DNA of 49,572 nt from Zetaproteobacteria bacterium CG_4_9_14_3_um_filter_54_145 (GTDB lineage: Bacteria > Pseudomonadota > Zetaproteobacteria > Mariprofundales > Mariprofundaceae), in the NCBI GenBank assembly GCA_002791575.1, contig PFXI01000036.1:1-49572 (forward strand), read 5' to 3'. The notes beneath the pieces are model-generated. The model searched no databases, was not told where the DNA came from, and worked only from the letters and a program-made list of their open reading frames with translations. The stretch's first letter is position 1. Each line of letters begins with the position of its first letter. Shown one piece after another: positions 1 to 7,876 of this stretch. A program made the translations under genes and the position numbers.

Positions 1-2
1 CA

Positions 3-302
3 TCAATGCCAAGTATCTGTTGGTATAAATGCTTGTCTCTCATTAACCAAATATAGCTGATTCTTAGATTTTACCCACACAACTTCGTGAAGCGCCAGAA
101 AGCTTTGCACCGATTTTACCCGCGTAGTTACGACGATAGCCTCAGGCGGCAGGTTATGCTCAATCGTATAAGCAAGCGCCAGGTGCGAGAGTCTGATCTC
201 CAGCAATTGCCTGATCTGACTCAGGTCACTGCCGTAGCGATCAAAAAATCTGATTGCCCGCGCTTTCAACTGCTCCATGGTCAAGAGACTCTTTTCGCTC
301 AC
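3..302 (-). CDS. RelA/SpoT-like N-terminal fragment (short ORF)
   Basis: A 99-residue reading frame. The GTG at 302 is chosen because AAGGAGG lies 8 nt upstream; longer (GTG at 311) and internal ATG starts lack this. The middle of the protein (EIRLSHLALAYTIE, then NLPPEA and TTRVKSVQSFL) resembles the segment just before the catalytic core of RelA/SpoT-type (p)ppGpp synthetase domains, from memory. After SFL the sequence no longer follows that family and the DNA becomes more A+T rich; no catalytic residues are present. I infer a gene start cut off by a rearrangement, or a small protein of unrelated function. It is divergent from comM. The excellent ribosome binding site says the start is real; the family assignment is weak. 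Confidence 0.35.
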   Translation of the reverse strand: MSEKSLLTMEQLKARAIRFFDRYGSDLSQIRQLLEIRLSHLALAYTIEHNLPPEAIVVTTRVKSVQSFLALHEVVWVKSKNQLYLVNERQAFIPTDTWH

Positions 303-612
303 CTGATGCACCTCCTTGTTGATAACACAGCCGTGCCACCCGGGCAGTTAACATGTTCAGACATCCACGGATGAGATAACAATCCACGCTTGCAGCAGTC
401 TCGCATATATCAATGACCTGAGGTAGCAGGGCGTAACTGTTTGGCATGTATAATTTATGCTACATGCAAAAGCGACTCACCGCAGCGCCTACCCCAGAGC
501 ATCTGCGGTGCATGCCTTTGCCCAGAGGTTTTTCGTTTACGACATAGCGATCACGCATCTCCTTCTGCAAACAACGCGTGATTTCCCGATTCGACAAAAG
601 TAGGCTGTCATC
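303..612. other. Intergenic region upstream of comM
   Basis: This stretch separates two divergent genes and holds no convincing gene. Visible elements are a TATAAT at 449-454 without a recognisable -35 box, and an 8-bp perfect inverted repeat CACCGCAG (478-485) / CTGCGGTG (503-510) with a 17-nt loop and no T-run. Either could belong to comM control, but neither is proven. Confidence 0.4.
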
Positions 613-2157
613 ATGTTGGCCCGATTATGTAGCGCGTCCCTGCGAGGTGTCGATGCCGAGCCTGTGGATGTAGAGGTGGACCTGAGTAAAGGTCTGCCCT
701 GCTGGGCTCTGGTCGGTCTCGGAGAAGCCGCCGTGCGTGAGGCGCGTGATCGGGTACGTGCAGCAGTGGTTAATTCCGGTTTTGAATTCCCGCTCAGACG
801 CATCACCGTCAACCTCTCTCCTGCCGACCGGCGCAAGGATGGCTCGCATTTCGACCTGCCGATTGCTGTCGGACTGTTGATTGCATCCGGTCAGTTAACA
901 GCACGTAGTAAACTTTCCCTGTCGACACAGGAACAGGGAGTAGATACACCTTTTTTAATTGGCGAGCTGGCTCTGGACGGCCGTCTGAACACTGTTTCTG
1001 GTGTGTTGCCGCTGGTAATGTTCGCCCGCACCCATGGTTTTCATGATGTCATCGTACCTGCCGGCAATGAACAGGAGGCTGCAGCCATCACCGGCATACG
1101 CGTATTCCCCGCCCCGAATCTGTTGGCTGTTGCCCGTCATATCACCGGTGTTAGCCAGCTACCCATAGCCAGTGGGGAAAATATCAGCCGCCCATCCACC
1201 CCTGTCGCTGATATGGCCGATGTGCGCGGACAACGGCAGGCACGGCGCGTATTGGAGATTGCCGCCAGCGGTGCCCATCATCTGCTGATGAGCGGTAGTC
1301 CCGGCGTAGGCAAAAGCATGCTGGCACAGCGTTTGCCAGGCATTATGCCACCCTTGACCCGCGAGCAGGCCATGGAGGTCACCCGCATCTACAGCATTGC
1401 CGGCGATACAAGCCGCCCGCCGCTAAGCCTGCAACCGCCGCTCAGACAACCGCATCATTCTGCTTCTGATGTTGCTATTATCGGTGGTGGCGGCAATCCG
1501 CGACCGGGTGAGATCTCCAAAGCCCATTACGGCATCCTGTTTCTCGATGAATTGCCGGAACACAAACGCATTGTGCTGGAAACGCTGCGCCAGCCGCTTG
1601 AGGACGGGCAGGTATGTGTTGCACGTGCGGCTGACTCGGTTGTCTTCCCTGCCCGCTTTCAGCTGATCGCTGCCATGAATCCATGCCCATGTGGCTACCT
1701 CGGCCATCCGGTAAAACCCTGTCGTTGCACACCATCACAGATCAGACATTACATCAGTCGAATCTCCGGTCCGTTGCTGGACCGTTTTGACCTGAGAATC
1801 CATATTCCTCCTGTTGAGCGCGAAGAGCTGGCTCGCATGCAAACAGGAGAAGATTCAGCGACAATCAGCAGGCGTGTGCTGGCAGCCCGCCATATGCAAT
1901 ACCGGCGGCTTGGCGAAGGTGGTGTTAATGCACATATGAGCACAGCCCAGATAGAACGCCATGCCCGACCTGACACTGCGGCGGCGAAACTGCTGGATCA
2001 GGCGATGAGCCGTTTTGCCCTGTCAGCACGCAGCTACCACCGTATACTGAAGGTGGCGCGCACGATCGCCGATCTGGCGGAAGCTCCGCATATCAACAGT
2101 GACCACATCGCCGAAGCACTGCAATATCGTGGTGAAGAGCTGTTTGAACACGTTTGA
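613..2157 (+). CDS. comM: YifB/ComM-family Mg-chelatase-like AAA+ ATPase
   Basis: This 514-residue protein has the family's normal full length. The N-terminal ~190 residues form the ChlI-type domain (starts LARLCSASLRGVDAEPVDVE; contains VNLSPADRRKDG and FDLPIAVGLL). The AAA+ core follows, with Walker A GSPGVGKS near residue 228, Walker B LFLDELPE, and a cysteine-rich NPCPCGYLG/PCRC insertion near residue 355 that is typical of YifB. The C-terminal helical lid ends with the ALQYR motif. ComM is known as a hexameric branch-migration helicase that helps integrate DNA during natural transformation; many non-competent bacteria also carry it. The start at 613 has only a weak upstream TAGG. No operon partner is evident: the next gene begins 88 nt downstream. 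Confidence 0.93.
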   Translation: MLARLCSASLRGVDAEPVDVEVDLSKGLPCWALVGLGEAAVREARDRVRAAVVNSGFEFPLRRITVNLSPADRRKDGSHFDLPIAVGLLIASGQLTARSKLSLSTQEQGVDTPFLIGELALDGRLNTVSGVLPLVMFARTHGFHDVIVPAGNEQEAAAITGIRVFPAPNLLAVARHITGVSQLPIASGENISRPSTPVADMADVRGQRQARRVLEIAASGAHHLLMSGSPGVGKSMLAQRLPGIMPPLTREQAMEVTRIYSIAGDTSRPPLSLQPPLRQPHHSASDVAIIGGGGNPRPGEISKAHYGILFLDELPEHKRIVLETLRQPLEDGQVCVARAADSVVFPARFQLIAAMNPCPCGYLGHPVKPCRCTPSQIRHYISRISGPLLDRFDLRIHIPPVEREELARMQTGEDSATISRRVLAARHMQYRRLGEGGVNAHMSTAQIERHARPDTAAAKLLDQAMSRFALSARSYHRILKVARTIADLAEAPHINSDHIAEALQYRGEELFEHV

Positions 2158-2245
2158 GTTGTTGCCAGCATAACAGCCGGGGCGCAATTCACGTCAAACC
2201 GGTGGATGCGCTTGCATCGGTATCGGCGAGCGGTAGAGTCAGGCA

Positions 2246-2812
2246 ATGGCAGACGATAACAATCCGCATACGTGGCTGAATGAACACGGTGACTATCTCT
2301 ACCGTTACGCTATCTCCCGCTTGCATAACGAGGAGCAGGCATCGGATATGTTACAGGAAACCCTGCTAGCCGGCTGGAAAGGGCATACAGGCTTTTCCGG
2401 ACAATCTTCCGTACGCACCTGGCTGGTTGGCATCCTCAAGCACAAGATCATCGATCATATCCGCAAGGAGATCCGGGAGAGAAACCTCATGACGGCTGTT
2501 GAAGCCGACCCGACAACCCCCTATTTTGATACCGATGGACGCTGGCATGAGGCGCCACATGCCTGGCATGAAAGTCCCGAAGCGTTGTGCAGTAGCAGCC
2601 AGTTTCATGACGTACTGGAGCAGTGCATGCGTAAACTGCCGGCAAGTCAGCAAGCTGTGTTCCGCATGCGAGAGATCAGCGGTGAGGACACTGAGTCGGT
2701 ATGTAAGTCTTGCGACATTACATCGACCAACCTGCATGTGCTGCTGTACAGGGCGCGCATGGCTTTGCGACATTGCCTGCAACATCACTGGTTTGAGCAG
2801 GAGAAACATTGA
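2246..2812 (+). CDS. ECF-type RNA polymerase sigma factor
   Basis: A 188-residue sigma-70 family protein with only regions 2 and 4. Region 2 shows YRYAISRLHNEEQASDMLQE and the FRTWL-like helix VRTWLVGILKHKIIDHIR. Region 4 shows LPASQQAVFRMREISGE followed by a helix-turn-helix (CDITSTNLHVLLYRARMAL). The linker carrying FDTDGRW and AWHESPEAL is characteristic of a widespread ECF group paired with a very small zinc-finger anti-sigma factor, and exactly such a gene follows with a TGATG overlap. The pair therefore probably forms one regulatory unit in which the sigma factor is held inactive until a stress signal. No target promoter can be deduced from this window. Confidence 0.9.
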   Translation: MADDNNPHTWLNEHGDYLYRYAISRLHNEEQASDMLQETLLAGWKGHTGFSGQSSVRTWLVGILKHKIIDHIRKEIRERNLMTAVEADPTTPYFDTDGRWHEAPHAWHESPEALCSSSQFHDVLEQCMRKLPASQQAVFRMREISGEDTESVCKSCDITSTNLHVLLYRARMALRHCLQHHWFEQEKH

Positions 2813-3063
2813 TGAAACATGCATGCAGAGAAATCAGCAAGCTTGCCTCCGACAGTCTGGATCGGCCGTTGTCGGTATGGGAGCGCCTGCGTTTCAGGTT
2901 CCACCTGTCGATGTGCAGCAGTTGCAATAACTGCAATGAGAATATGATACTGATCCGGAAATCAACGGCATTAATGCAACAGACCGACTACGGGCATGCT
3001 CGCCTGAGTGAAGCACAGCGCCAGCAATTGCATGCTTCGCTGGATAAAAATCTCTGCGACTAG
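2812..3063 (+). CDS. Small zinc-finger (zf-HC2) anti-sigma factor
   Basis: An 83-residue soluble protein. The ATG at 2812 overlaps the sigma stop codon (TGATG); a TTG three bases upstream is in frame but less likely. It contains a ZAS-type motif, HLSMCSSC (H-x3-C-x2-C), preceded by an N-terminal Cys in ACREISKLASDSLDRPLS. This is the pattern of short anti-sigma proteins that bind zinc and sequester an ECF sigma factor. There is no membrane segment, so it would act in the cytosol and could sense redox or zinc status directly. Translational coupling supports stoichiometric production with the sigma factor. The family call is firm; the sensed signal is unknown. Confidence 0.8.
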   Translation: MKHACREISKLASDSLDRPLSVWERLRFRFHLSMCSSCNNCNENMILIRKSTALMQQTDYGHARLSEAQRQQLHASLDKNLCD

Positions 3064-3380
3064 CACTAACGGGTACAACACCTGTTTCGCCAGGCCTGTT
3101 AGAAAGCAAGAAAGCGGATGATGCAAACGTCCGGGTCTTACTATTTATCCTTCAGACTCCATACACCGTCCTACTCCGGGTCCCGCGCCTGTAGAATCGT
3201 TATAGATCCGCATCTGTTTTGTCAGACGATTGATATTTTCCGGTATCTGGTTTGGTGTTGTCTTCTGGAAAGATCGTCATCAATCCGTCGCCGTAAATTT
3301 CCGTATGCGTCTTTTTATGGCCCAGATAGAGATATTCATAAGATGTTTTATGCACATCGAGGAGAAACTGTTACAACGGT
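3064..3380. other. Intergenic region between convergent genes
   Basis: This A+T-richer stretch lies between the anti-sigma gene and the 3' end of the beta-propeller pair. An 88-codon frame (3118-3384) is open, but its composition looks random, it has no ribosome binding site and it runs into the opposing gene, so I do not call it. A weak imperfect hairpin (AACACCTG / CAGGCCTGTT, about 3075-3105) follows the anti-sigma gene but lacks a T-run. Confidence 0.5.
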
Positions 3381-4466
3381 TTAACTGACCTTGGCCGGCA
3401 GTTCAATGACCCAGATATGAAAACCGGCTGTCCCGCTACGAACCTGATGAACCTTGCTCTCTTCCCGGTCTACCTTGCGGTCGGAATGAAAATATATCCG
3501 GCCATTATTGGCAATCGTGGGCGCGCCGTCTCTGGCCTTATCCACGGTCAGTCGCATCAAATCACGGCCATCACGGCCGATCATCCATATATCCCAATTT
3601 TCCTTGCTGATATGACCTTCAACGGTTGACCCGCGATTGGAGGTGAAAGCGATCCACCGGCCATCCGGACTCCACGTCGGCTGCACATCAATATGCTTGC
3701 CTTCGGTCAACTGCACCAGATCTGACCCATCGCTATTCATCATGAACAGATGCCACTGGTGGTTATCCTGCATAGAGAATACAAGTCGCGTGCCATCGGG
3801 TGACAATGACGGATTTGCCCCCGGCGCCAGCGCCCTTTCCGCCCCCTGTTCACTGATAAGGACGATGCTGGAATCGTATCCTCTCGTCTGCCAGTTGTTG
3901 AACAGGGCTTGCGTAAGTTCATGCCTTTTTGTGGTCTGCAGGCTACTCTCCCGGTTAAGGCGCACGGCTATAATGCTGCCATCATCGAGTATCAACGGCG
4001 TTTTCAACTCGCCATCCAGCCTGCGATATAACCTTCTGATCATGCCGCCTGTAACCGGCTTCTGCCACAGTCCCAGGTTATCCGTCCGATAGGAGAGAAA
4101 AGTCACCTGATCTTTACCGTGCCAGGCCATTGAATCAAGCAGTTGCTGATCATAATCGCTGACCACGCCGACCGGGTCACCATTTTCAAGCGAGCGCAAA
4201 GAGACAAGCTGTTTGCCATGTTTACCCGACACCGTCAGCAGGTATTTGCTGTCCGGTGAAACCTTGGCATACATCTCGCTCTCGCCCGGCTCCAGCGTCA
4301 GCAGGCTGGCCTCTTGCTCATGATCACTATGCTTATTCTTCTCCTCGCCGCTAATAGACTTGCCAGCGTCATCCAGCCAATCCCACAGATCATCATCCGC
4401 ATGTACGAGCGGCGGGACCACCAGCAAAAGAAGAAGCAGGGCTGCAAGAGACCGTATCAGAGACAT
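3381..4466 (-). CDS. Exported TolB-like PD40 beta-propeller protein (second of pair)
   Basis: This 361-residue protein has a clear signal peptide (SLIRSLAALLLLLLVVPPLVHA, cleavage after VHA). An acidic, lysine-rich linker follows, and then WD40/PD40 beta-propeller blades. The blade signatures are visible: NPSLSPDGTRLVFSM, QPTWSPDGRWIAFTSNRG and DGAPTIANNGRIYFHSDRK. TolB-type propellers act in the periplasm, usually as protein-binding scaffolds. This protein lacks the N-terminal TolB domain and has no tol/pal neighbours, so it is not TolB. It follows its paralogue after only 7 nt and is surely co-transcribed with it. Its function is unknown. Confidence 0.75.
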   Translation of the reverse strand: MSLIRSLAALLLLLLVVPPLVHADDDLWDWLDDAGKSISGEEKNKHSDHEQEASLLTLEPGESEMYAKVSPDSKYLLTVSGKHGKQLVSLRSLENGDPVGVVSDYDQQLLDSMAWHGKDQVTFLSYRTDNLGLWQKPVTGGMIRRLYRRLDGELKTPLILDDGSIIAVRLNRESSLQTTKRHELTQALFNNWQTRGYDSSIVLISEQGAERALAPGANPSLSPDGTRLVFSMQDNHQWHLFMMNSDGSDLVQLTEGKHIDVQPTWSPDGRWIAFTSNRGSTVEGHISKENWDIWMIGRDGRDLMRLTVDKARDGAPTIANNGRIYFHSDRKVDREESKVHQVRSGTAGFHIWVIELPAKVS

Positions 4467-4473
4467 ATCGTTT

Positions 4474-5565
4474 CTACTTCAGCTTTAACTGCCAGATATT
4501 CCAGTCTGAACCGGTGCCGGACTGTGGATTTTTCGGGTCCCTGTCAGAATGAAACAGCACGGTATCGTTATCCATCCATGCCGGTCCCCCATCGGTGGCA
4601 CGTGCAGCATTGGTCAGTCGAGTGACACTGTTTTTATTCAAATCCATCATATATATCGAGGTATGCGTCACCGACCCTTCCGTGTCGCGGTTGGAGACAA
4701 ACAGCAGACGGCTGCCATCGGGACTCCACGCCGGTTCAAAGTCACCGAAATCGGAGTCGGTCAGCTGCACAAGCTCACCACCATTGATCTCCTGCATCCA
4801 CAGATCATAATTACCGTTCGTTTCGCGAACAAAAACCACCTTGCGTCCATCCGGAGAAACAGCGCCGTCAAAGGCATTGGGAATCATCGTTAAATCATCG
4901 CTTTGACGATCTAATACATAGAGCGATGGCGGATCAAATTTATTCGTATTACCGGCCTTGGTCGCCTTATAGCCGGACTTAGGCCTGAAATTATCTGAAT
5001 CGTAGGTGCGCCAGAGCTGACCGATCAGTTCGAAATGAGGATGTTTGCCGAACTCGTTGAGCATTTCATTCTGGCGTACCTTCTCGAATGGTGTATCAAA
5101 ACACCAGACCTGTCCGTCCGGGCTGGCATTGAGGTGATAGGGCAGCACGCCGCCGCGATAAACTGCGCCCGAGACAATAGAAAGATGACTCTCGCCATGA
5201 CCACGCCACATCCATGCGGAGATCGGCCCCACGCGATTACTTACATAGCCAACAGAACCATCCTGAACGGCCACACCGAAACGGATGGTCTCGTCCAGAA
5301 CCATCGGTTTAACTTCCCGCACGGCAGACTGCGGAGAATGCTTGGATACACGTACCACACTGCCATGGTCGAGTACCATGGTACTGTAGACCATAAAATC
5401 ACCGGCAACCGAAGGGTAGATGCTATCCACACCTTTATTAACGATCAGCGGAGTGACCGGATAGAGCGCCTCTTTTTCATCGTGCTGGCCAAAACCGGCG
5501 GCAAATACCGGTTGGCAAACGATTAGTGCGGCCGCAAAGCCTGCCAGTAACAACTTGGTTTTCAT
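4474..5565 (-). CDS. Exported TolB-like PD40 beta-propeller protein (first of pair)
   Basis: A 363-residue protein with an N-terminal signal peptide (KTKLLLAGFAAALIVCQPVFA, cleavage after VFA). PD40 blades include GAVSPDGRKVVFVRE, EPAWSPDGSRLLFVSNRD and GGPAWMDNDTVLFHSDRD. It ends with DWNIWQLKL, matching the end of the downstream gene (HIWVIELP), so the two are tandem paralogues. The ATG at 5565 has a strong GGAGGAG ribosome binding site. It is the first gene after a perfect CRP-type palindrome (5624-5639). The likely location is the periplasm or the periplasmic face of a membrane; substrate and partner are unknown. Confidence 0.78.
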   Translation of the reverse strand: MKTKLLLAGFAAALIVCQPVFAAGFGQHDEKEALYPVTPLIVNKGVDSIYPSVAGDFMVYSTMVLDHGSVVRVSKHSPQSAVREVKPMVLDETIRFGVAVQDGSVGYVSNRVGPISAWMWRGHGESHLSIVSGAVYRGGVLPYHLNASPDGQVWCFDTPFEKVRQNEMLNEFGKHPHFELIGQLWRTYDSDNFRPKSGYKATKAGNTNKFDPPSLYVLDRQSDDLTMIPNAFDGAVSPDGRKVVFVRETNGNYDLWMQEINGGELVQLTDSDFGDFEPAWSPDGSRLLFVSNRDTEGSVTHTSIYMMDLNKNSVTRLTNAARATDGGPAWMDNDTVLFHSDRDPKNPQSGTGSDWNIWQLKLK

Positions 5566-5595
5566 GAATACTCCTCCATAATCATCAGTGTGCGA

Positions 5596-5601
5596 ACTAT
5601 G
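5596..5601 (-). promoter_or_regulatory. Possible -10 box for the beta-propeller operon
   Basis: The minus strand reads CATAGT here. A start point about 7 nt downstream (near 5589) would put the centre of the CRP-type palindrome at about -42, the classical class II activator position. This is inferred from spacing, and no good -35 box is present, as expected for an activator-dependent promoter. Confidence 0.35.
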
Positions 5602-5623
5602 ATTGGAATCAAAGTGAATCGCT

Positions 5624-5639
5624 TGTGATCTGGATCACA
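5624..5639. promoter_or_regulatory. Perfect CRP/FNR-family palindrome (CRP type)
   Basis: TGTGATCTGGATCACA matches the CRP consensus TGTGA-N6-TCACA at all ten fixed positions. FNR would prefer TTGAT-N4-ATCAA, so CRP-type binding is more likely. The site lies about 59 nt upstream of the start codon of the exported beta-propeller gene at 5565. Confidence 0.65.
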
Positions 5640-5705
5640 GATGAATGTATTTTAACGGGGTATTCATCGCGATTTGTAATCGCAGGCAGGTAAAAAACGT
5701 GCCGC

Positions 5706-5942
5706 TCAGATTTTACCTTCGGACTTTAAATCATTGAGCAGGTCTTCGTAGCTGACAATCGGCTCATAATCCTGTGCCTCAAACGCCATCAGATTCTGGT
5801 GGTCCTCTGCCAGCAGGGATTTCACGGCTTCGTTCACCACATCCGAGATGGAGCGGTTGGTACCTGCTGACTTCAGTTTCAAAGCCCTGTGGATATATTC
5901 ATCAAAATAGACCGTACACTGTTTTGTTTTTGGATCGGACAT
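5706..5942 (-). CDS. Ribbon-helix-helix (CopG/RHH) protein, orphan antitoxin-like
   Basis: A 78-residue protein; the ATG at 5942 is preceded by GAGAGG. The N-terminal strand KQCTVYFDEYIHRALKLKS followed by NRSISDVVNEAVKSLLAED is the RHH DNA-binding fold (strand, helix, helix). The acidic tail (EAQDYEPIVSYEDLLNDLKSEGKI) is typical of antitoxins that wrap a RelE/ParE-type toxin. No toxin gene follows: the 140 bp downstream hold only the beta-propeller promoter region, and upstream is pgi. It could be an orphan antitoxin left after toxin loss or a free-standing repressor. The inverted repeats at 5966-5999 would suit autoregulation. Confidence 0.75.
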   Translation of the reverse strand: MSDPKTKQCTVYFDEYIHRALKLKSAGTNRSISDVVNEAVKSLLAEDHQNLMAFEAQDYEPIVSYEDLLNDLKSEGKI

Positions 5943-5965
5943 CACTCACCTCTCGCAATATGGTA

Positions 5966-5999
5966 TGGTACCACCGATTGCCGGTGCATTTTAGTACCA
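5966..5999. promoter_or_regulatory. Candidate RHH operator (nested inverted repeats)
   Basis: A palindrome TGGTACCA (5966-5973) and a near-copy TAGTACCA (5992-5999) flank an inner inverted repeat CACCG (5972-5976) / CGGTG (5982-5986). A partial copy, TGGTATGG, sits just before. It lies 24-57 nt upstream of the RHH gene start, where an autoregulatory operator would be expected. Binding is inferred. Confidence 0.45.
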
Positions 6000-6029
6000 A
6001 GACATTAAGACGTCAAAATATCAAAATGC

Positions 6030-7676
6030 CTACTCCTTGCGATGTTCCTTATAGTAGTTGATCAGACCGTTGGTCGATGAATCATGTCCTTTTGAATCAT
6101 CATAATCATCCAGCTCCGGTAAAATATTGCGAGCCAGTTGCTTACCCAGTTCCACACCCCACTGATCGAAGGCGTTCACATCCCAGATGGTACTCTGCAC
6201 AAATGTTTTATGTTCATACATGGCAATCAGGCTGCCCAGCGCGCGCGGTGTCAGCTTCTGGAACAGAATCGAGTTGGTCGGCCTGTTGCCCGGAAACACC
6301 TTGTGCGGCAGCAGCGATTCCAAAGCCTCACCGCTCAACCCCTCTTCGATCAACTCGTCGCGAACTTCCTGTTCATTTTTACCCAGCATCAGCGCCTCGG
6401 CCTGGGCAAAGAAATTCGACATCAACATCGGATGATGCCGCCCCACCGGATTTTTGGTCTCAACCGGTGCCAGAAAATCACATGGTATCAGTTTTGTACC
6501 CTGATGGATCAGTTGATAAAATGCGTGCTGCCCATTGGTTCCCGGCTCGCCCCAGATAATCGGACCGGTGGAATAATTAACCGGGCTGCCGTCATGCTTT
6601 ACCCGTTTGCCGCTGCTCTCCATATCACCCTGTTGAAAATAGGCCGGAAAGCGGTGCATATATTGATCATACGGCAACAGGGCATGGGAATCGGCATCAA
6701 AGAAATTGTTATACCATATCCCCAGCACCGCCAGAATAACCGGCACATTCTCCTCCAGCGGGGCTGTACGAAAATGTTCATCCATCTCATGCGCCCCGGC
6801 AAGCAGTTTTTCAAAATTATCCATGCCGATATAGAGTGCAATAGAGAGGCCGACCGCACTCCACAGTGAGTAGCGTCCCCCTACCCAGTCCCAGAACTCG
6901 AACATATTGGCAAGATCAATACCGAATGCGGAAACAGCTTTGGCATTGGTGGATACAGCGACAAAATGTTTGGCCACGGCGGTTTTACTGCCACCACGGG
7001 TCAGGAACCAGTCACGCGCCGTGCGGGCATTGGTGATTGTCTCCTGGGTGGTAAAGGTCTTGGAGACAATGACAAACAGCGTCGTTTCCCTGTGTAGATG
7101 GCGAAGCGTTTCAACCATATGCGTACCATCAATATTGGAGACAAAATGCATGTGCAGCATATCGCGACCGAACGGCGTCAGCGCTTCGGTCACCATCACC
7201 GGCCCGAGATCGGAACCGCCTATACCGATGTTGACGATATCGGTGATCGGTTTGCCGGTGCTACCCAGCCATTCTCCCGAACGGACCGCTTCAGTAAACT
7301 CGCGCATTTGTCTCAATACCCGGTTCACATCGGGCATCACATCATGGCCATCCAGCATTACCGGCTTGTTGGAGCGATTGCGCAGTGCGGTGTGCAGTAC
7401 CGCACGATTCTCGGTGTTGTTGATCTTCTCGCCATTAAACATGCGCTGGGTCCAACCGGGCACATCACACTCCTGAGCCAGGTTCATTAACATACGCATC
7501 GTATCTTCAGTAATGATATTTTTCGAGTAGTCCACCAGCATATCATTAAAATGCGCAGAAAATCTTTCAAAGCGATGCGGATCGGCTGCAAACAGGTCAC
7601 GCATGTGAACCTGTTTCATCTCCTCAGCATGCACCGTCAGTTTTTTCCATGACTCCAGCCCAGTCAAATCAGACAC
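6030..7676 (-). CDS. pgi: Glucose-6-phosphate isomerase
   Basis: Interconverts glucose 6-phosphate and fructose 6-phosphate in the cytosol. The GTG start at 7676 (protein begins [13 protein letters not shown]) gives 548 residues, the usual size for proteobacterial Pgi. It has a GGGGGAG ribosome binding site and a promoter just upstream. The frame continues 46 codons further upstream, but that stretch contains the promoter and is not translated in my view. Family signatures visible are [47 protein letters not shown] and the C-terminal [15 protein letters not shown]. It is divergent from glgA, which fits a role in moving carbon between glycogen/glucose and the Entner-Doudoroff, glycolytic or gluconeogenic routes. 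Confidence 0.97.
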   Translation of the reverse strand: MSDLTGLESWKKLTVHAEEMKQVHMRDLFAADPHRFERFSAHFNDMLVDYSKNIITEDTMRMLMNLAQECDVPGWTQRMFNGEKINNTENRAVLHTALRNRSNKPVMLDGHDVMPDVNRVLRQMREFTEAVRSGEWLGSTGKPITDIVNIGIGGSDLGPVMVTEALTPFGRDMLHMHFVSNIDGTHMVETLRHLHRETTLFVIVSKTFTTQETITNARTARDWFLTRGGSKTAVAKHFVAVSTNAKAVSAFGIDLANMFEFWDWVGGRYSLWSAVGLSIALYIGMDNFEKLLAGAHEMDEHFRTAPLEENVPVILAVLGIWYNNFFDADSHALLPYDQYMHRFPAYFQQGDMESSGKRVKHDGSPVNYSTGPIIWGEPGTNGQHAFYQLIHQGTKLIPCDFLAPVETKNPVGRHHPMLMSNFFAQAEALMLGKNEQEVRDELIEEGLSGEALESLLPHKVFPGNRPTNSILFQKLTPRALGSLIAMYEHKTFVQSTIWDVNAFDQWGVELGKQLARNILPELDDYDDSKGHDSSTNGLINYYKEHRKE

Positions 7677-7713
7677 GTTCTCCCCCCCGGTGGTATTCCG
7701 AACAACAATGCAT

Positions 7714-7743
7714 ATTGTATCGATTCGGTCGGCGTAATGCCAA
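7714..7743 (-). promoter_or_regulatory. Sigma-70 promoter for pgi
   Basis: On the minus strand TTGGCA (7738-7743) and TACAAT (7714-7719) are separated by 18 nt; each box matches the consensus at 5 of 6 positions. The predicted start point is near 7707, about 30 nt before the GTG start of pgi, which supports the shorter protein. Confidence 0.65.
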
Positions 7744-7843
7744 TAAATACCGCTGCGGGCGCAAATCTGATTCGGGTCTGCGCAGCACTCCTGCCGCTTG
7801 GTTACCTGCGGCATCTATCACGTGGTTTATCTGACGCGGAATG

Positions 7844-7852
7844 TGCTAGTAT
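7844..7852 (+). promoter_or_regulatory. Extended -10 promoter for glgA
   Basis: TGCTAGTAT is an extended -10 element (TGn plus TAGTAT, 5 of 6 matches) 25 nt before the glgA start codon. No good -35 box is seen 17 nt upstream, which extended -10 promoters can tolerate. Confidence 0.5.
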
Positions 7853-7876
7853 CGTGCACCGATTTGGGGGGAACAC

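Noticed and set aside
449-454. TATAAT as a confirmed comM promoter
   Set aside because: No -35 box or extended element fits and the leader would exceed 150 nt, so it is only noted within the intergenic entry.
2366-2824. 152-codon frame antisense to the sigma factor
   Set aside because: It is the shadow of a well-supported gene and its product matches no family I know.
3118-3384. 88-codon frame between the anti-sigma gene and the beta-propeller gene
   Set aside because: No ribosome binding site, random-looking composition, and its end overlaps the opposing gene.
7677-7814. 46-residue N-terminal extension of Pgi
   Set aside because: It contains the pgi promoter; the GTG at 7676 has a good ribosome binding site and gives the normal length.
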